This document shows positions 1 through 9,472 of a stretch of 64,000 nt of DNA, piece after piece. How positions within the stretch are numbered: position 1 is the first letter of the stretch; every line of letters starts with the position of its first letter. Below the pieces are notes generated by a model. The model ran no database searches. It saw only the letters and a program-made list of their open reading frames with translations, and was not told the origin of the DNA. Made by a program: the position numbers and the translations under genes. Source of the DNA: Rhynchospora pubera (taxonomy: Eukaryota; Streptophyta; Magnoliopsida; Poales; Cyperaceae); assembly GCA_028095005.1 (NCBI GenBank), contig CM051459.1:277965229-278029228 (forward strand), given 5' to 3'.

Positions 1-159
1 TTCTATCGAGCGCAAGAATCAAAAGATATTGGTTAAGAGATTCATAACCCAGTAAGTTTTCGTTTCTAAATGAGATTCTGATATTGAGATAAGGACTACG
101 TACGGTTCTATCTAAGCTATTAATGATATTGTATGCAGGATATACAAGCGATAACTTAT

Positions 160-590
160 GGAAAATGGAAAATATAACGCAAGGACCCGAACAACATTTG
201 ATTGGTACAAAATTCAGGTACGAGACTTAAAAAATATATTAGCTACCTAGGATTTCTGAAACTATGCAAAATCTTAACTATCTTTCTTGTTGGATCTTAA
301 TTAGTGTCCGATACAAAAGGGCAGCACAGAATGTGGATATTTCACAATTCTCGCCATGAAAAACGTATTATCTTATTGGATAGGAATTCAGGAAATACCT
401 CATGTAAGTAACTTATTCTTTTAACTAATAACATTTGATCAAACAATTAGATTTTAGAATTTCATGATCTAACTAATAATATTTTTGACTTGTTTATCAT
501 AATATGCAGATGATCGAGCCGGTTGGAGTACCATACAACAAAGAAATGATTGATGGTATCGTGACAGAAATTATGGACTTCATGCAAGAG
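160..590 (+). pseudogene. Ulp1-like cysteine protease fragment of the CACTA element
   Basis: Three exon-like pieces can be read. One, to about 217, ends TFDWYKIQ before a GTACGA donor. A second, 305-403, reads CPIQKGSTECGYF and on to IGIQEIPH before GTAAGT. A third, 510-590, follows ATATGCAG and reads from MIEPVGVPYNKEMID to DFMQE. The Q...ECGYF block is the oxyanion-hole Gln and catalytic Cys region of Ulp1/SENP C48 proteases as found in plant transposons; the Cys codon is at 332-334. Another exon-like stretch with KRFITQ ends at about 52. The His and Asp of the triad would lie before the window. Upstream of residue ENGKYN the frame contains a stop, so the copy is probably degenerate, although exon boundaries there are uncertain. 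Ulp1 proteases cleave SUMO-type modifiers; the role in CACTA elements is unknown. Confidence 0.6.
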
Positions 591-719
591 GTATTATTTT
601 GATTAAAATGTGTTATTTGATGACTTGCCATGTTTGATGATACTTGTGATATATGTAAATACTTTGTTTATTGTTTGTGTGATATGCATGATTATATATG
701 TTTGATATATGTGTGCTTT

Positions 720-759
<40 letters not shown>
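720..759. repeat. (TA)n microsatellite
   Basis: An uninterrupted run of TA dinucleotides directly borders the fold-back element that follows, and a second TA run (about 1165-1190) borders its other end. Confidence 0.95.
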
Positions 760-762
<3 letters not shown>

Positions 763-1164
763 TTTAGCTACGGTGAGTCGCGACTCACGGACCCTCCGGT
801 GAGTCGCGACCAATACTCCTAGATCTAGATCAAAATGACCGATCCAAACCGTCCAATATGATCTCCCTATTGAAATCTCCATGTAGACCAAATTTTTCAT
901 TTTTTCGAAATTTTTAAGTATTTTTTTTAAATTTTAGAAAATCGTTAATCTAATTGGTTCTGAACCATTCAAAAACAACAGTTTTTAAAAATCCGAAAAA
1001 AATACTTAAAAATTACGAAAAAATAAAAAATTTGGTTTGCACGGAGATTTCAATGGGGAGATCATATTGGACGGTTTGGATCGGTCATTTTGATCTAGAT
1101 CTAGGAGTATTGGTCGCGACTCACCGGAGGGTCCGTGAGTCGCGACTCACCGTAGGCTAAACTC
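760..1164. mobile_element. Fold-back MITE in (TA)n, family F1 (TTTAGCTAYGGTGAG)
   Basis: The 405-bp sequence is almost entirely an inverted repeat: GAGTTTAGCTACGGTGAGTC at the left and its reverse complement at the right, with arms matching nearly to the centre. Both ends lie in (TA)n. No coding capacity. This resembles rice Micron-type MITEs, which are flanked by (TA)n tracts; family assignment is inference. It is nested in the CACTA element. Confidence 0.8.
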
Positions 1165-1296
1165 TATATATATATATATATATATATATGCTGCATGTGT
1201 TAATGTAAATTGGGTACCAATTTGGTACCAATTCGGCTAGCAAATTGGGGCTAGCCAATCAAACAGGCGAAACACAAAAAAAAAATTAAGAATTTT

Positions 1297-1690
1297 GTAA
1301 CGGTTATTAAGGAATAACCGTTACAGAATATTATAATTTAATTTTTTTAAATTATAAATATTATCTATAACGGTTATTAGGTATTAACCGTTACAGATGT
1401 TCTCCAAATACCGTACCTGTTCCGTCCACAATACCATAACGGTTATTAGATAATAACCGTTACAGAAGCTAGTAAACGTTACACATGTTCTCCAAAAAAC
1501 TGTACCAGATTTCCCTTGCATAATACCATAACGGTTATTAGATAATAACCATTACAGAAGAGGGGGACTACTGTAACGGTTATTGTCTAATAACCGTTAT
1601 AGATCTGTAACGGTTATTAGACATTCTGTAACGGGGGCTACAGTAACGTTTCGTGTACCGTTGCAAAAGTCTTTTATTAACCGTTACAGA
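1297..1690. repeat. Subterminal repeat array of the CACTA element
   Basis: About seven copies of TAACGGTTATT or its complement AATAACCGTTA occur here, often paired as short hairpins around a TAG/GATA spacer (for example near 1298-1323, 1368-1395, 1438-1463, 1532-1556, 1572-1598). In CACTA elements such subterminal repeats bind the TnpA-type protein. Confidence 0.75.
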
Positions 1691-1710
1691 AGCCAAAATT
1701 TCGCGTAGTG

Positions 1711-2301
1711 TTAGCAACTTTTCCTTTAAACGTTTTTAAATTTTCTTCTATTAGCATTTTTTTATTCTCGTTATTATATTTCTGGCTCTGTTTGAATAGC
1801 CATGAATAAGAGCTATTTTAGACGTTTTTAAAATAACTAAAAATAAAATAACGAGAGTACGTAGGAATATTAGTTATTCATGATTAAAAATAAAATAACT
1901 AATCCTACTCTTATTCTCGACGTTTAGAAAATTTTATTTTTAAACGTTTTAACTTTTATTCTATAAGTTTTCTTGATAGCTACTGTCAAGTTCTCGAAAA
2001 GAACTTTTATTCTATAAGTATTCTTTATTCTTTAACGTTTTAAGCCAGTTATATGTTCCTGCCTGTTTGGCACGTCTATCTTCTGTATTGCGACTTACGA
2101 GCTAGTCAATGCCATCCCGGCGTCACCTGTCTGATATATTTAATTAAAGAGGCATAAATTTTACTTCCACGACAAATTTATCCTAACAACGTTGGAAAAA
2201 AAAAATCCAACTTGAATCGATGCGGTATGCATGTGATGTAAGCGCTCCATGGAAAAATTTAGCAGAATTCCAACTTGAATAGATGTTACATGTGATAATC
2301 C
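1711..2301. other. Spacer without recognised features
   Basis: AT-rich sequence after the CACTA terminus. A local repeat of GTTTTAA / ATTCTATAAGT sequences occurs at 1900-2040. I see no gene. Confidence 0.5.
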
Positions 2302-2581
2302 TAGAGCTGTCAACGTAATCCCATTTCAATCGTTTTCGTTCTATTCCGTCCCAAATGAATAGAAACGGAATGATAAATAAATTCTGCTTTCAGAAATAGA
2401 ACATAAAGGAATACTGTTTTTGAACAACGAAACGCCGGCGGAAAGAGAATACAATGGAAAATCATCACGAAACTGAAATGGAAAAGAGAATTTCGTTATG
2501 TTTGACGAAACAGAACAGAATGAAAGACCATTTTATGTTTTTTTACCTGGAACGGAACGAAAACGGAACATGTTGACTCTA
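2302..2581. mobile_element. Non-autonomous hAT-like element (diverged)
   Basis: The left end TAGAGCTGTCAACG is matched at the right by the complement of TAGAGTCAACATG, and the interior is rich in AACGGAA/TTCCG motifs like the better-preserved hAT MITE at 39939-40277. The flanking 8-mers (GATAATCC / ATATTAGC) do not form a convincing duplication, so this is an old copy. Confidence 0.5.
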
Positions 2582-2743
2582 ATATTAGCCGCTCGTCTGC
2601 TCCATGGAGAAAATACTTTCCTATTATACTTGTGGAATCATTGGAACTTATATTTTGGTTAACTTATAAAGCAGAGCAGCATATTTGTGGAGTAAAGGAG
2701 AAATACAAAGTTCACCTGTTTTTATTATATTATTTACAAAGAT

Positions 2744-3506
2744 TTAAATAGCGGATAGTGAATTCGTCGCGGACATGCCAATATCATAGCGGTAGCGGAT
2801 AGCGGCCATTTAGCGGCCGCGATCGGACCATAGCGGATATTATGCCGTATATATAAATAACACAAAACACCTATTATTTATACATATTATTGTGTACAAT
2901 TCTTATAATTTATGTTATAGTTATTATAATTATTACTTATATACAGTATACAACATAATAAAATTCTATTATAATAATGTAAATATTAATGTATAATGTT
3001 AGGTATATTGATCTATTGGATTCCGTGGACCGTGGCCGAGTTATGCGAAACAAAATAAAAAAAAACAAACAAAAAGATAGAACAAAGCCCGCTACAATCC
3101 ATTTATTAAATTTGTACCATCAATATACATGGCCCACTGGTCAGATTCATCTCTCCGTCCACTTCCTGATTTACGACTCATCTAGGTCACCAACGAAAAA
3201 GGAAATCCAAATGATTTAATCGAAAATTGAATATGAAGAAGTCTCGATTTTGATCGGCGGAACCAACTCATAGTAACATTCAATGTATTGCACACTGTTC
3301 CGACGATTTTGTCCCGCTATTAGGCGATATTGTCCCGCTAAATCCCTGTTATATGGGCGCTATCATCCGCTAAACGCCGCTATACTACGCGCTATCAGAC
3401 ACGACGCTAAATTTGTAGCGTGGTAGCGTTCTGGCACCTAGTTCCGCTATCTCGCCGCTATAGCGGCCGTTACGGTCGTTATTTAGGCCGTTATTTGAAC
3501 CTAATA
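2744..3506. repeat. Possible non-autonomous element with TAGCGG subterminal motifs
   Basis: Both ends are dense in TAGCGG / CCGCTA motifs (about 2750-2850 and 3300-3490) in opposite orientation, with imperfect outer repeats (TTTAAATAGCGG on the left, CCGTTATTTGAA on the right). The centre is AT-rich. Clustered subterminal motifs suggest a hAT-type derivative, but no clear 8-bp target duplication is seen. The 76-residue open frame within it has no recognisable content. Confidence 0.35.
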
Positions 3507-3588
3507 TTAGTTAATAAAACATATGTATGTATGTTTCCACAAAAGTAAATATTGCCGATGGAAATTGATTACTGTCATCTGCAGTTTT

Positions 3589-3826
3589 GCCATCCCTGCC
3601 ATCGCTAAATATAAAGTGAACATATACGCAAACAAACTGAACATATAGATGATCTAAGTGAACACATACAAATAAATAAGTTCAATGAAAATTAGTTGAA
3701 TATGCATGTAAACTTCTGAACAAGTGATGACAACACTTATTTATTTATAAGTGTTCACTTAGATATTTATATGTTCACCTTATTTAATGTATATCTTTAT
3801 TTTGTATTTAGCGATGGCTGGGATGG
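3589..3826. mobile_element. Small fold-back element
   Basis: Inverted repeats GCCATCCCTGCCATCGCTAA at the left and TTAGCGATGGCTGGGATGG at the right flank a centre that also folds (AGTGAACA / TGTTCACT blocks). Class not determined. Confidence 0.45.
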
Positions 3827-4660
3827 TATATTTGCCGATGGCACTTATAATTCCTGATTCCCGATTATTGGGTACGTGGTCCAAATTGAAAGTGCTTCTT
3901 TGTTGTATCTTTATTAGTAGCAAAGCGAAAACAAAATCATCGATCCTTTTAATAATGAAATCATCGATCCTTTTAATAATGGTACGCATGCTCAAACCGA
4001 ATTTAATTAATTTAATTTTTTTTATAATTCTTCTCGACATTTTCATACCAGTATCTCTTTCAATAATGTTGCGAGCACGATCGATAGATATCTACTACTA
4101 AAACAACCATTTAGGACTTTTTACGAAAGATATAAAAATAATAAAATTAATTGTTATGCATATAAATAATCCATTAAGGTTCTACCGTTCTAATATATAA
4201 ACCTCATGTTGGCATGGTTTAATTAAAACCTTTATTATCTGTAAATATTCCTTAAGAAACACTAGCTACGACCGTCCTATATATACATATACGTGAGGTG
4301 AGGACACTGAGGAGCGAGCATACTCCAGCCTTTTTTTGATAATAATATATAATATAGATTGTTATCTAATTAAATGTATGGAGGAGGAGACAACTGAGTG
4401 ATTAAAAATCAACAACGACATTATCGTTTCAGTTAATAAACAATAAGAACCTGTATAGGTCACGGGATCGACGTCATAAAACAGACAGGTATTAGGAGTC
4501 ATTACTCAACTTATATTCTGATATTGGCCCTCCATCTTATTATACTTGTGTCGTATAGTCATTGTGCACTAAAATATATACTTCCAACTTCCAACTTACG
4601 AAAGGTTTTGTCAACTTTCACTATCGTGACTTTCATTGACTTTTTGAATTATATATATAT
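3827..4660. other. AT-rich spacer without recognised gene
   Basis: Contains a 22-bp tandem duplication at 3935-3980 (ATCATCGATCCTTTTAATAA, twice). Open frames here lack any recognisable protein signal. Confidence 0.5.
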
Positions 4661-4880
4661 GGTGTGTTTGGATGAGCCATGAATAAGGAATAAGAATAAG
4701 AAATTTCGGTATGCGTGCTTATCCAAATTTCTTATTCTTATACCATGGTTTTGTTAGTATAAGAATAAGGGTCCAAATTCCTTATTCTTGTGTTGTTTGG
4801 ATTGTACAAGAATAAGAATAAGCACGCATACCGAAATTTCTTATTCTTATTCCTTATTCTAAGCTTATCCAAACACACCC
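4661..4880. mobile_element. Tourist-like (PIF/Harbinger) MITE
   Basis: A 220-bp palindrome with ends GGTGTGTTTGGATGAGCC / GGCTTATCCAAACACACC and an AATAAGAATAAGAAATTTC-type interior. It matches copies at 35681-35880, 42450-42646 and 42697-42904. Confidence 0.75.
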
Positions 4881-4881
4881 A

Positions 4882-5282
4882 GAGTTTAGCTATGGTGAGA
4901 TGCATCACAAAAATCTTCCGTGAGATGCGATCAAAACTCATGAATTTGGTTTAAAATAATCGATCCAAACCGTTCAATATTATCTTTCTATTGAAATCTT
5001 ATTGTAGACCAAATTTTACATTTTTTCAAAATTTTAAAATATTTTTTTCGGATTTTTAAAAATGACAGTTTTTGAACGGTTAAGAACTAATTAGATTAAC
5101 AATTTTCTAAAATTTCAAAAAAATACTTAAAAAAGTCGAAAAAATATAAAATTTAGTCTGCATGGAGATTTCAATAGAGAGATCATATCACACGGTTTGG
5201 ATCAGTCATTTTGAACCAGATTTATGTGTTTTGATCGCATCTCACGGAAAGTTTTTTGTGATGTATCTCACCATAGCTAAAC
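4882..5282. mobile_element. Fold-back MITE, family F1
   Basis: Inverted arms beginning GAGTTTAGCTATGGTGAGAT pair along about 200 bp each. The right end abuts (TA)n and the left end abuts the preceding MITE. The centre shares the AACCGTTCAATAT and CCAAATTTTA blocks with the other members of the array. Confidence 0.75.
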
Positions 5283-5314
<32 letters not shown>

Positions 5315-5324
5315 CACACACATA

Positions 5325-5857
5325 GAGTTTTGCTATGGTGAGTTGCAACTCACCAAAGCATCCGTGAGTCGCGCTCAAATTTTCGAAATTTTGTTCAAAA
5401 TGACCGATCCAAACCGTCTAATACGATCTCCCTATTGAAATCTCCATGCAGACCAAATTTTATATATTTTTTTAAATTTTTAAGTATTTATTTCGGATTT
5501 TTAAAAACTGCTATTTTTGAACGGTTCAGAACTAATTAAATTAATGATTTTCTAAAATTTCAAAAAAATACTTAAAAATTTCGAAAAAAATATAAAATTT
5601 GGTCTGCATGGAGATTTCAATAGGGAGATCATATTAGACGATTTGGAACGGTCATTTTGAACTAAATTTAAAAAATTTGAGCGCGACTAGAATGCTATGC
5701 CTTGATAGCGAAAGGCCAACTAGCAGAGCCAATTAGAGGATCGGTGGGATGCCGTACCTTTAAGATCGAGGGTTAGTAATAGTAGTTTAAACAGACAGGA
5801 GAAATAAAAAATTGAGGGGGACGCTTTGGTGAGTTGCAACTCACCATAGCAAAATTC
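5325..5857. mobile_element. Fold-back MITE, family F1 variant, interrupted near its right end
   Basis: Arms begin GAGTTTTGCTATGGTGAGTT. The right arm is broken at about 5690-5822 by unrelated sequence (starting TAGAATGCTATGCC) that replaces about 9 bp of the arm, so this copy took an insertion or filler repair. Confidence 0.65.
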
Positions 5858-5877
5858 TATATACATATATATATATA

Positions 5878-6255
5878 GAGGTGGGCTAAAGTGCCATAGA
5901 TATATTTTTTTTACTCATTCCTTTAAGATCCGAAATTCAATCAGTCAATCCAAACCGTTCAAATTGATCACCATATTGAAATATCATTGGAGACAAAATT
6001 TTATATATTTTTTATTTTTTTGCTATTTATTTTGATATGTTCAAATTGGAAGGTTTGAAATACTCCAATTATAACGTTTTTTTTAAATATTACAATAAAT
6101 AGCAAAAAAAATTTGAAAAAAATATAAAATTTGGTCTCCAAAGGTATTTTAATATGGTGAATAACTTGAACGGTTCGGATTGAGCATTTGAATTTTGGAT
6201 CTCGAAAAACGACTCTATGGCACGGGACCCTCTGTGCCATCTATGGCACGTTAGT

Positions 6256-6259
<4 letters not shown>
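5878..6259. mobile_element. Fold-back MITE, family F2 (GGGCTAAAGTGCCATAGA)
   Basis: The left end GAGGTGGGCTAAAGTGCCAT and the right end ATCTATGGCACGTTAGTCATC are imperfect inverted copies, with paired arms through CAATCCAAACCGTTCAA. Flanked by (TA)n. The copy at 7736-8118 is the same family in inverse orientation. Confidence 0.65.

Positions 6260-6334
<75 letters not shown>
6260..6334. repeat. (TA)n(GA)n compound microsatellite
   Basis: A long TA run passing into a GA run joins two fold-back elements. Confidence 0.95.
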
Positions 6335-6337
<3 letters not shown>

Positions 6338-6713
6338 TTTAGTATGGTGAGATGTATCACAAAAAACTTTTCGTGAGATGCGATCAAAACTTATGAATCT
6401 AGTTCAAAATGACCGATCCAAACGTGCAATATGATCTTGCTATTGAAATCTTCTTGCAGACCAAATTTTATATTTTTTCATAATTTTTAAAAATGACAGT
6501 TTTTAAACGATACAGAACTAATTAGATTAACGATTTTCTAAAATTTCAAAAAAATACTTAAAAATTTTGAAAAAAATGTAAAATTTAGTCTGCATGGAGA
6601 TTTCAATAGAGAGTTCATATTGGACGGTTTGGATCAGTCATTTTGAACCAGATTCATGAGTTTTGATCGCATCTCACGGAAGAATTTTTGTGATGCATCT
6701 CACCATAGCTAAA

Positions 6714-6716
<3 letters not shown>
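6335..6716. mobile_element. Fold-back MITE, family F1
   Basis: Ends GAGTTTAGTATGGTGAGATG / CATCTCACCATAGCTAAACTC; left end bordered by GA repeats and right end by CT repeats, so the microsatellite extends the inverted symmetry. Confidence 0.75.
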
Positions 6717-6784
<68 letters not shown>

Positions 6785-6787
<3 letters not shown>

Positions 6788-6870
6788 GATTGCTAAAATG
6801 CTATGCATAGCACGGATGGTTTTCGTGCTACGGAAGGCTTTTTGTGATGCATCTCGCCATAGTTAAACTC
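6785..6870. mobile_element. Chimeric short fold-back remnant (F3 left end, F1 right end)
   Basis: It starts with an F3-type end (GAGGATTGCTAAAATGCTAT) and finishes with an F1-type end (CATCTCGCCATAGTTAAACTC) only 86 bp later. The simplest reading is a deletion or recombination between two neighbouring elements. Confidence 0.55.
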
Positions 6871-6908
6871 TATCTCTTTCTCTCTCTCTATTAGAATAGA
6901 GAGAGAGA

Positions 6909-7313
6909 GAGTTTAGCTATGGTGAGATGCATCATAAAAAATCTTCCATCAGATGCGATCAAAACTCATGAATCTAGTTCAAAATAACTGATTCAAACCG
7001 TCTAATATGATCTCTCTATCGAAATCTCCATGCAGATTAAATTTTATATTTTTCTGAATTTTTTAAGTATTTGTTTGAAATTTTAGAAAATCGTTAATCT
7101 AATTAGTTCTGAACCGTTCAAAAACTGTCATTTTTAAAAATCCGAAAAAATACTTAAAAATTCTGAAAAAAATATAAAATTTGGTTTGCATGAAGATTTT
7201 AATAGCGAAATCATCTTGAATGGTTTGGATCGTTCATTTTGAACTACATTCATGAGTTTTGATCGCATCTCATAGAAAGTTTTTTGTGATGCATCGATCT
7301 CACCATAGCTAAA

Positions 7314-7315
<2 letters not shown>
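6909..7315. mobile_element. Fold-back MITE, family F1
   Basis: Ends GAGTTTAGCTATGGTGAGAT / ATCTCACCATAGCTAAACTC with arms pairing over most of the 407 bp; bordered by (GA)n and (CT)n. Confidence 0.75.
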
Positions 7316-7344
<29 letters not shown>

Positions 7345-7352
7345 GAGAGAGA

Positions 7353-7719
7353 GAGGATTGCTAAAACTATGCATAGGCACGAATGACCTTCGTGCTACGG
7401 ATTCGTTCTTGAATTTCATGCTTCAAACAATCGATCCAAACCGTTCATTATCTTCTTCATATTGAAATATCATCAGAAACCAAATTTTACATTTTTTTAA
7501 TTTATTTACTATTTTTTTCATATTTTTGAAAATCACTATTATTGAAAGGTCCAGAATTTATTAGATTAAGGATTTTAAAAAATCTGAAAAAATAGCAAAA
7601 ATGAGATTTCAATATAAGAAGATAATGGACGGTTTGAATCGATAGTTTGAAGCATGAAATTCAAGAACGAATCCGTAGCACGAAGGTCATTCGTGCTATG
7701 CATAGTATTTTAGCAATCC
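7353..7719. mobile_element. Fold-back MITE, family F3 (GGATTGCTAAAATGCTATGC)
   Basis: Left end GAGGATTGCTAAAACTATGC and right end GCATAGTATTTTAGCAATCC; arms carry the paired block CGTGCTACGGATTCGTTCTT. Bordered by (GA)n and (TA)n. Confidence 0.75.
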
Positions 7720-7735
7720 TATATATATATATATA

Positions 7736-8118
7736 GAGGATGGCTAATGTGCCATAGATGGCATAGAGGGTCCCGTGTCATAGAGTCGTTTTTCGAGATA
7801 CAAAATCCAAATGCTCAATCCGAACCGTTCAAGTTATTTACCATATTAAAATATTCTTGGAGACCAAATTTTATATTTTTTAGAATTTTTCATCTATTTA
7901 TTATGATATTTTTAAAAAACGTTATAATTGGAGTATTACAGACCCTCCAATTTGAATATATTAAAATAAATAGCAAAAAAATTCAAAAAAATGTAAAATT
8001 TGGTCTCCAATGGTATTTCAATATGGTGATCAATTTGAACGGTTTGGATTGACTGATTAAATTTCGGATCATAAAAAAATATATCATAAAAGACATCTAT
8101 GGCACTTTAGCCCACCTC
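7736..8118. mobile_element. Fold-back MITE, family F2 (inverse orientation)
   Basis: Left end GAGGATGGCTAATGTGCCAT, right end ATGGCACTTTAGCCCACCTC. Same family as 5878-6259, opposite orientation. The 101-residue open frame through it is a by-product of the repeat. Confidence 0.65.
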
Positions 8119-8134
8119 TCTCTATATATATATA

Positions 8135-8534
8135 GAAGGTTGCTAAAATGCTATGCATAGCACGGATGCCCTTCGTGCTACGGATTCGTTCTTGCATTTC
8201 ATGCTTCAAACAACCGATTCAAACCGTTCATTATTTTCTTCATATTGAAATCTCATTAGAAACTAAATTTTACATTTTTTTTTTAAATTTTTTACTATTT
8301 TTCTCAAATTTTTTAAAATACTTAATCTAATAAATTCTGGACCCTTCAATAATAGTGATTTTCAAAAATCTGAGAAAAATAGTAAAAAAATTAAAAAAAT
8401 GTAAAATTTGATTTCTAATGAGATTTCAATATGTAGAAGATAATGAACGGTTTGAATCGGTTGTTTGAAGCATGAAATGCAATAACGAATCCGTAGCACG
8501 AAATGCATCCGTGCTATGCATAGCATTTTAGCAA

Positions 8535-8538
<4 letters not shown>
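8135..8538. mobile_element. Fold-back MITE, family F3
   Basis: Left end GAAGGTTGCTAAAATGCTAT, right end ATAGCATTTTAGCAATTCTC; long arms matching the copy at 7353-7719. Confidence 0.7.

Positions 8539-8539
<1 letters not shown>

Positions 8540-8616
<77 letters not shown>
8540..8616. repeat. (CT)n(TA)n compound microsatellite
   Basis: A CT run passes into a long TA run, the right border of the fold-back array. Confidence 0.95.
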
Positions 8617-8618
<2 letters not shown>

Positions 8619-9305
8619 TAATTCTATAATCAGATAAGTTACAGTACTTCGTAAAATAATTATTCCTCTTTACTTCGAACTCATTTTTGAAAATTCAAAC
8701 TTGAAACATTCGATTTGAGCACTTCGATTTTATTCCTTATATTGTAATTTAATCAAAAAAACAAATTTAAATAGAGGCCGCTACGATCATAATAGCACTG
8801 TTATAGCGGTTGTAGGAGGTAGACCGCTATTACGCGAAAGAGAAAAAAGTAAACGTTGAGGTGCTAATTTATATATATTTGAATCAATAATATTTGAATA
8901 TATTTTTTACATATGAATTCTGATTGATATGATTCGAAGTTCAATAAAAAAGAGATTGACAAATAAGTTACTACTTTTAATGTTTGAGTTTTGTTTTTCA
9001 AATTATAGCAATTTAATGGTAAAATAGGTGTGTGAAAAAAAATATGTAGATTGATTCAGTGATATTAGATATATTTCTACAAAAACAAATATATAATTTA
9101 TAAAAGTACAAAATGATCGAGCCAAACATGATCGAACCAAGCATATTGAGGTGGATCGATGCATTATTCGACAAAATCTTGAAGAAAGAATCATTAGCAT
9201 TCTTCATATAAAGATCGAAGAACAACTAACTGATAAACTAACAAAAGGAGTGTCTAATACCATCTTTCATACTACAATTGGCAAGTTGCACATAAGAGAT
9301 ATTTA
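8617..9305. other. AT-rich spacer without recognised gene
   Basis: Only short open frames with no recognisable domain are present. A short CCGCTA/TAGCGG inverted motif lies near 8777-8835. Confidence 0.5.
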
Positions 9306-9319
9306 CCTGCTAACTTGAG

Positions 9320-9457
9320 CCAACCACTGTGTAGTTCAGTTGTCTGAGGCATAGCCCCTCCTACGGGAGGGCAGGGGTTCGAGTTCCAGTGGGTGGGACG
9401 AAAAAAAAAGGGTGTGTGGGTTGGCTACGGCCTTATATCAAAAAAAAAAAAAAAAAC
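9320..9457 (+). mobile_element. tRNA-derived SINE
   Basis: The 5' part has a pol III A-box-like TAGTTCAGTTGT and a B-box GGTTCGAGTTCC (about 9374-9390). It ends in a poly(A) tract. The flanks CTGCTAACTTGAG (ending 9319) and TTGCTAATCTGAG (from about 9460) look like a diverged target duplication. It is not a functional tRNA gene, because no full cloverleaf is evident. Confidence 0.7.
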
Positions 9458-9472
9458 CCTTGCTAATCTGAG

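Larger units (their letters stand above)
1..1710 (+). mobile_element. 3' part of a CACTA (En/Spm) transposon, left end outside window
   Basis: The sequence ends at 1701-1710 with TCGCGTAGTG, the reverse complement of a CACTACGCGA terminus, which is the hallmark end of CACTA elements; the next three bases (TTA) would be the 3-bp target duplication. Just inside lies a subterminal array of TAACGGTTATTA / TAATAACCGTTA repeats in both orientations (about 1297-1690), also typical of CACTA ends. Upstream are exons of an Ulp1-type cysteine protease, a gene often carried by plant CACTA and some Mutator elements. The 5' end and any transposase (TPase) would lie before base 1. A (TA)n fold-back element (760-1164) is nested inside. 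Confidence 0.75.

Noticed and set aside
613..1160. Frames on both strands around 613-1160
   Set aside because: They run through the arms of a fold-back element and (TA)n, which produce mirrored frames.
6001..8330. Several 60-101 residue frames
   Set aside because: All lie in fold-back MITE arms; similar frames recur in each copy because of the repeat, not because of coding selection.
4661..8616. CRISPR-like array
   Set aside because: The repeats are long inverted-repeat elements with dinucleotide borders, not short direct repeats with unique spacers, and the genome is eukaryotic.
9320..9400. Functional tRNA gene
   Set aside because: The A- and B-box are present but the stems do not fold into a full cloverleaf, and the unit continues into a SINE body with poly(A).
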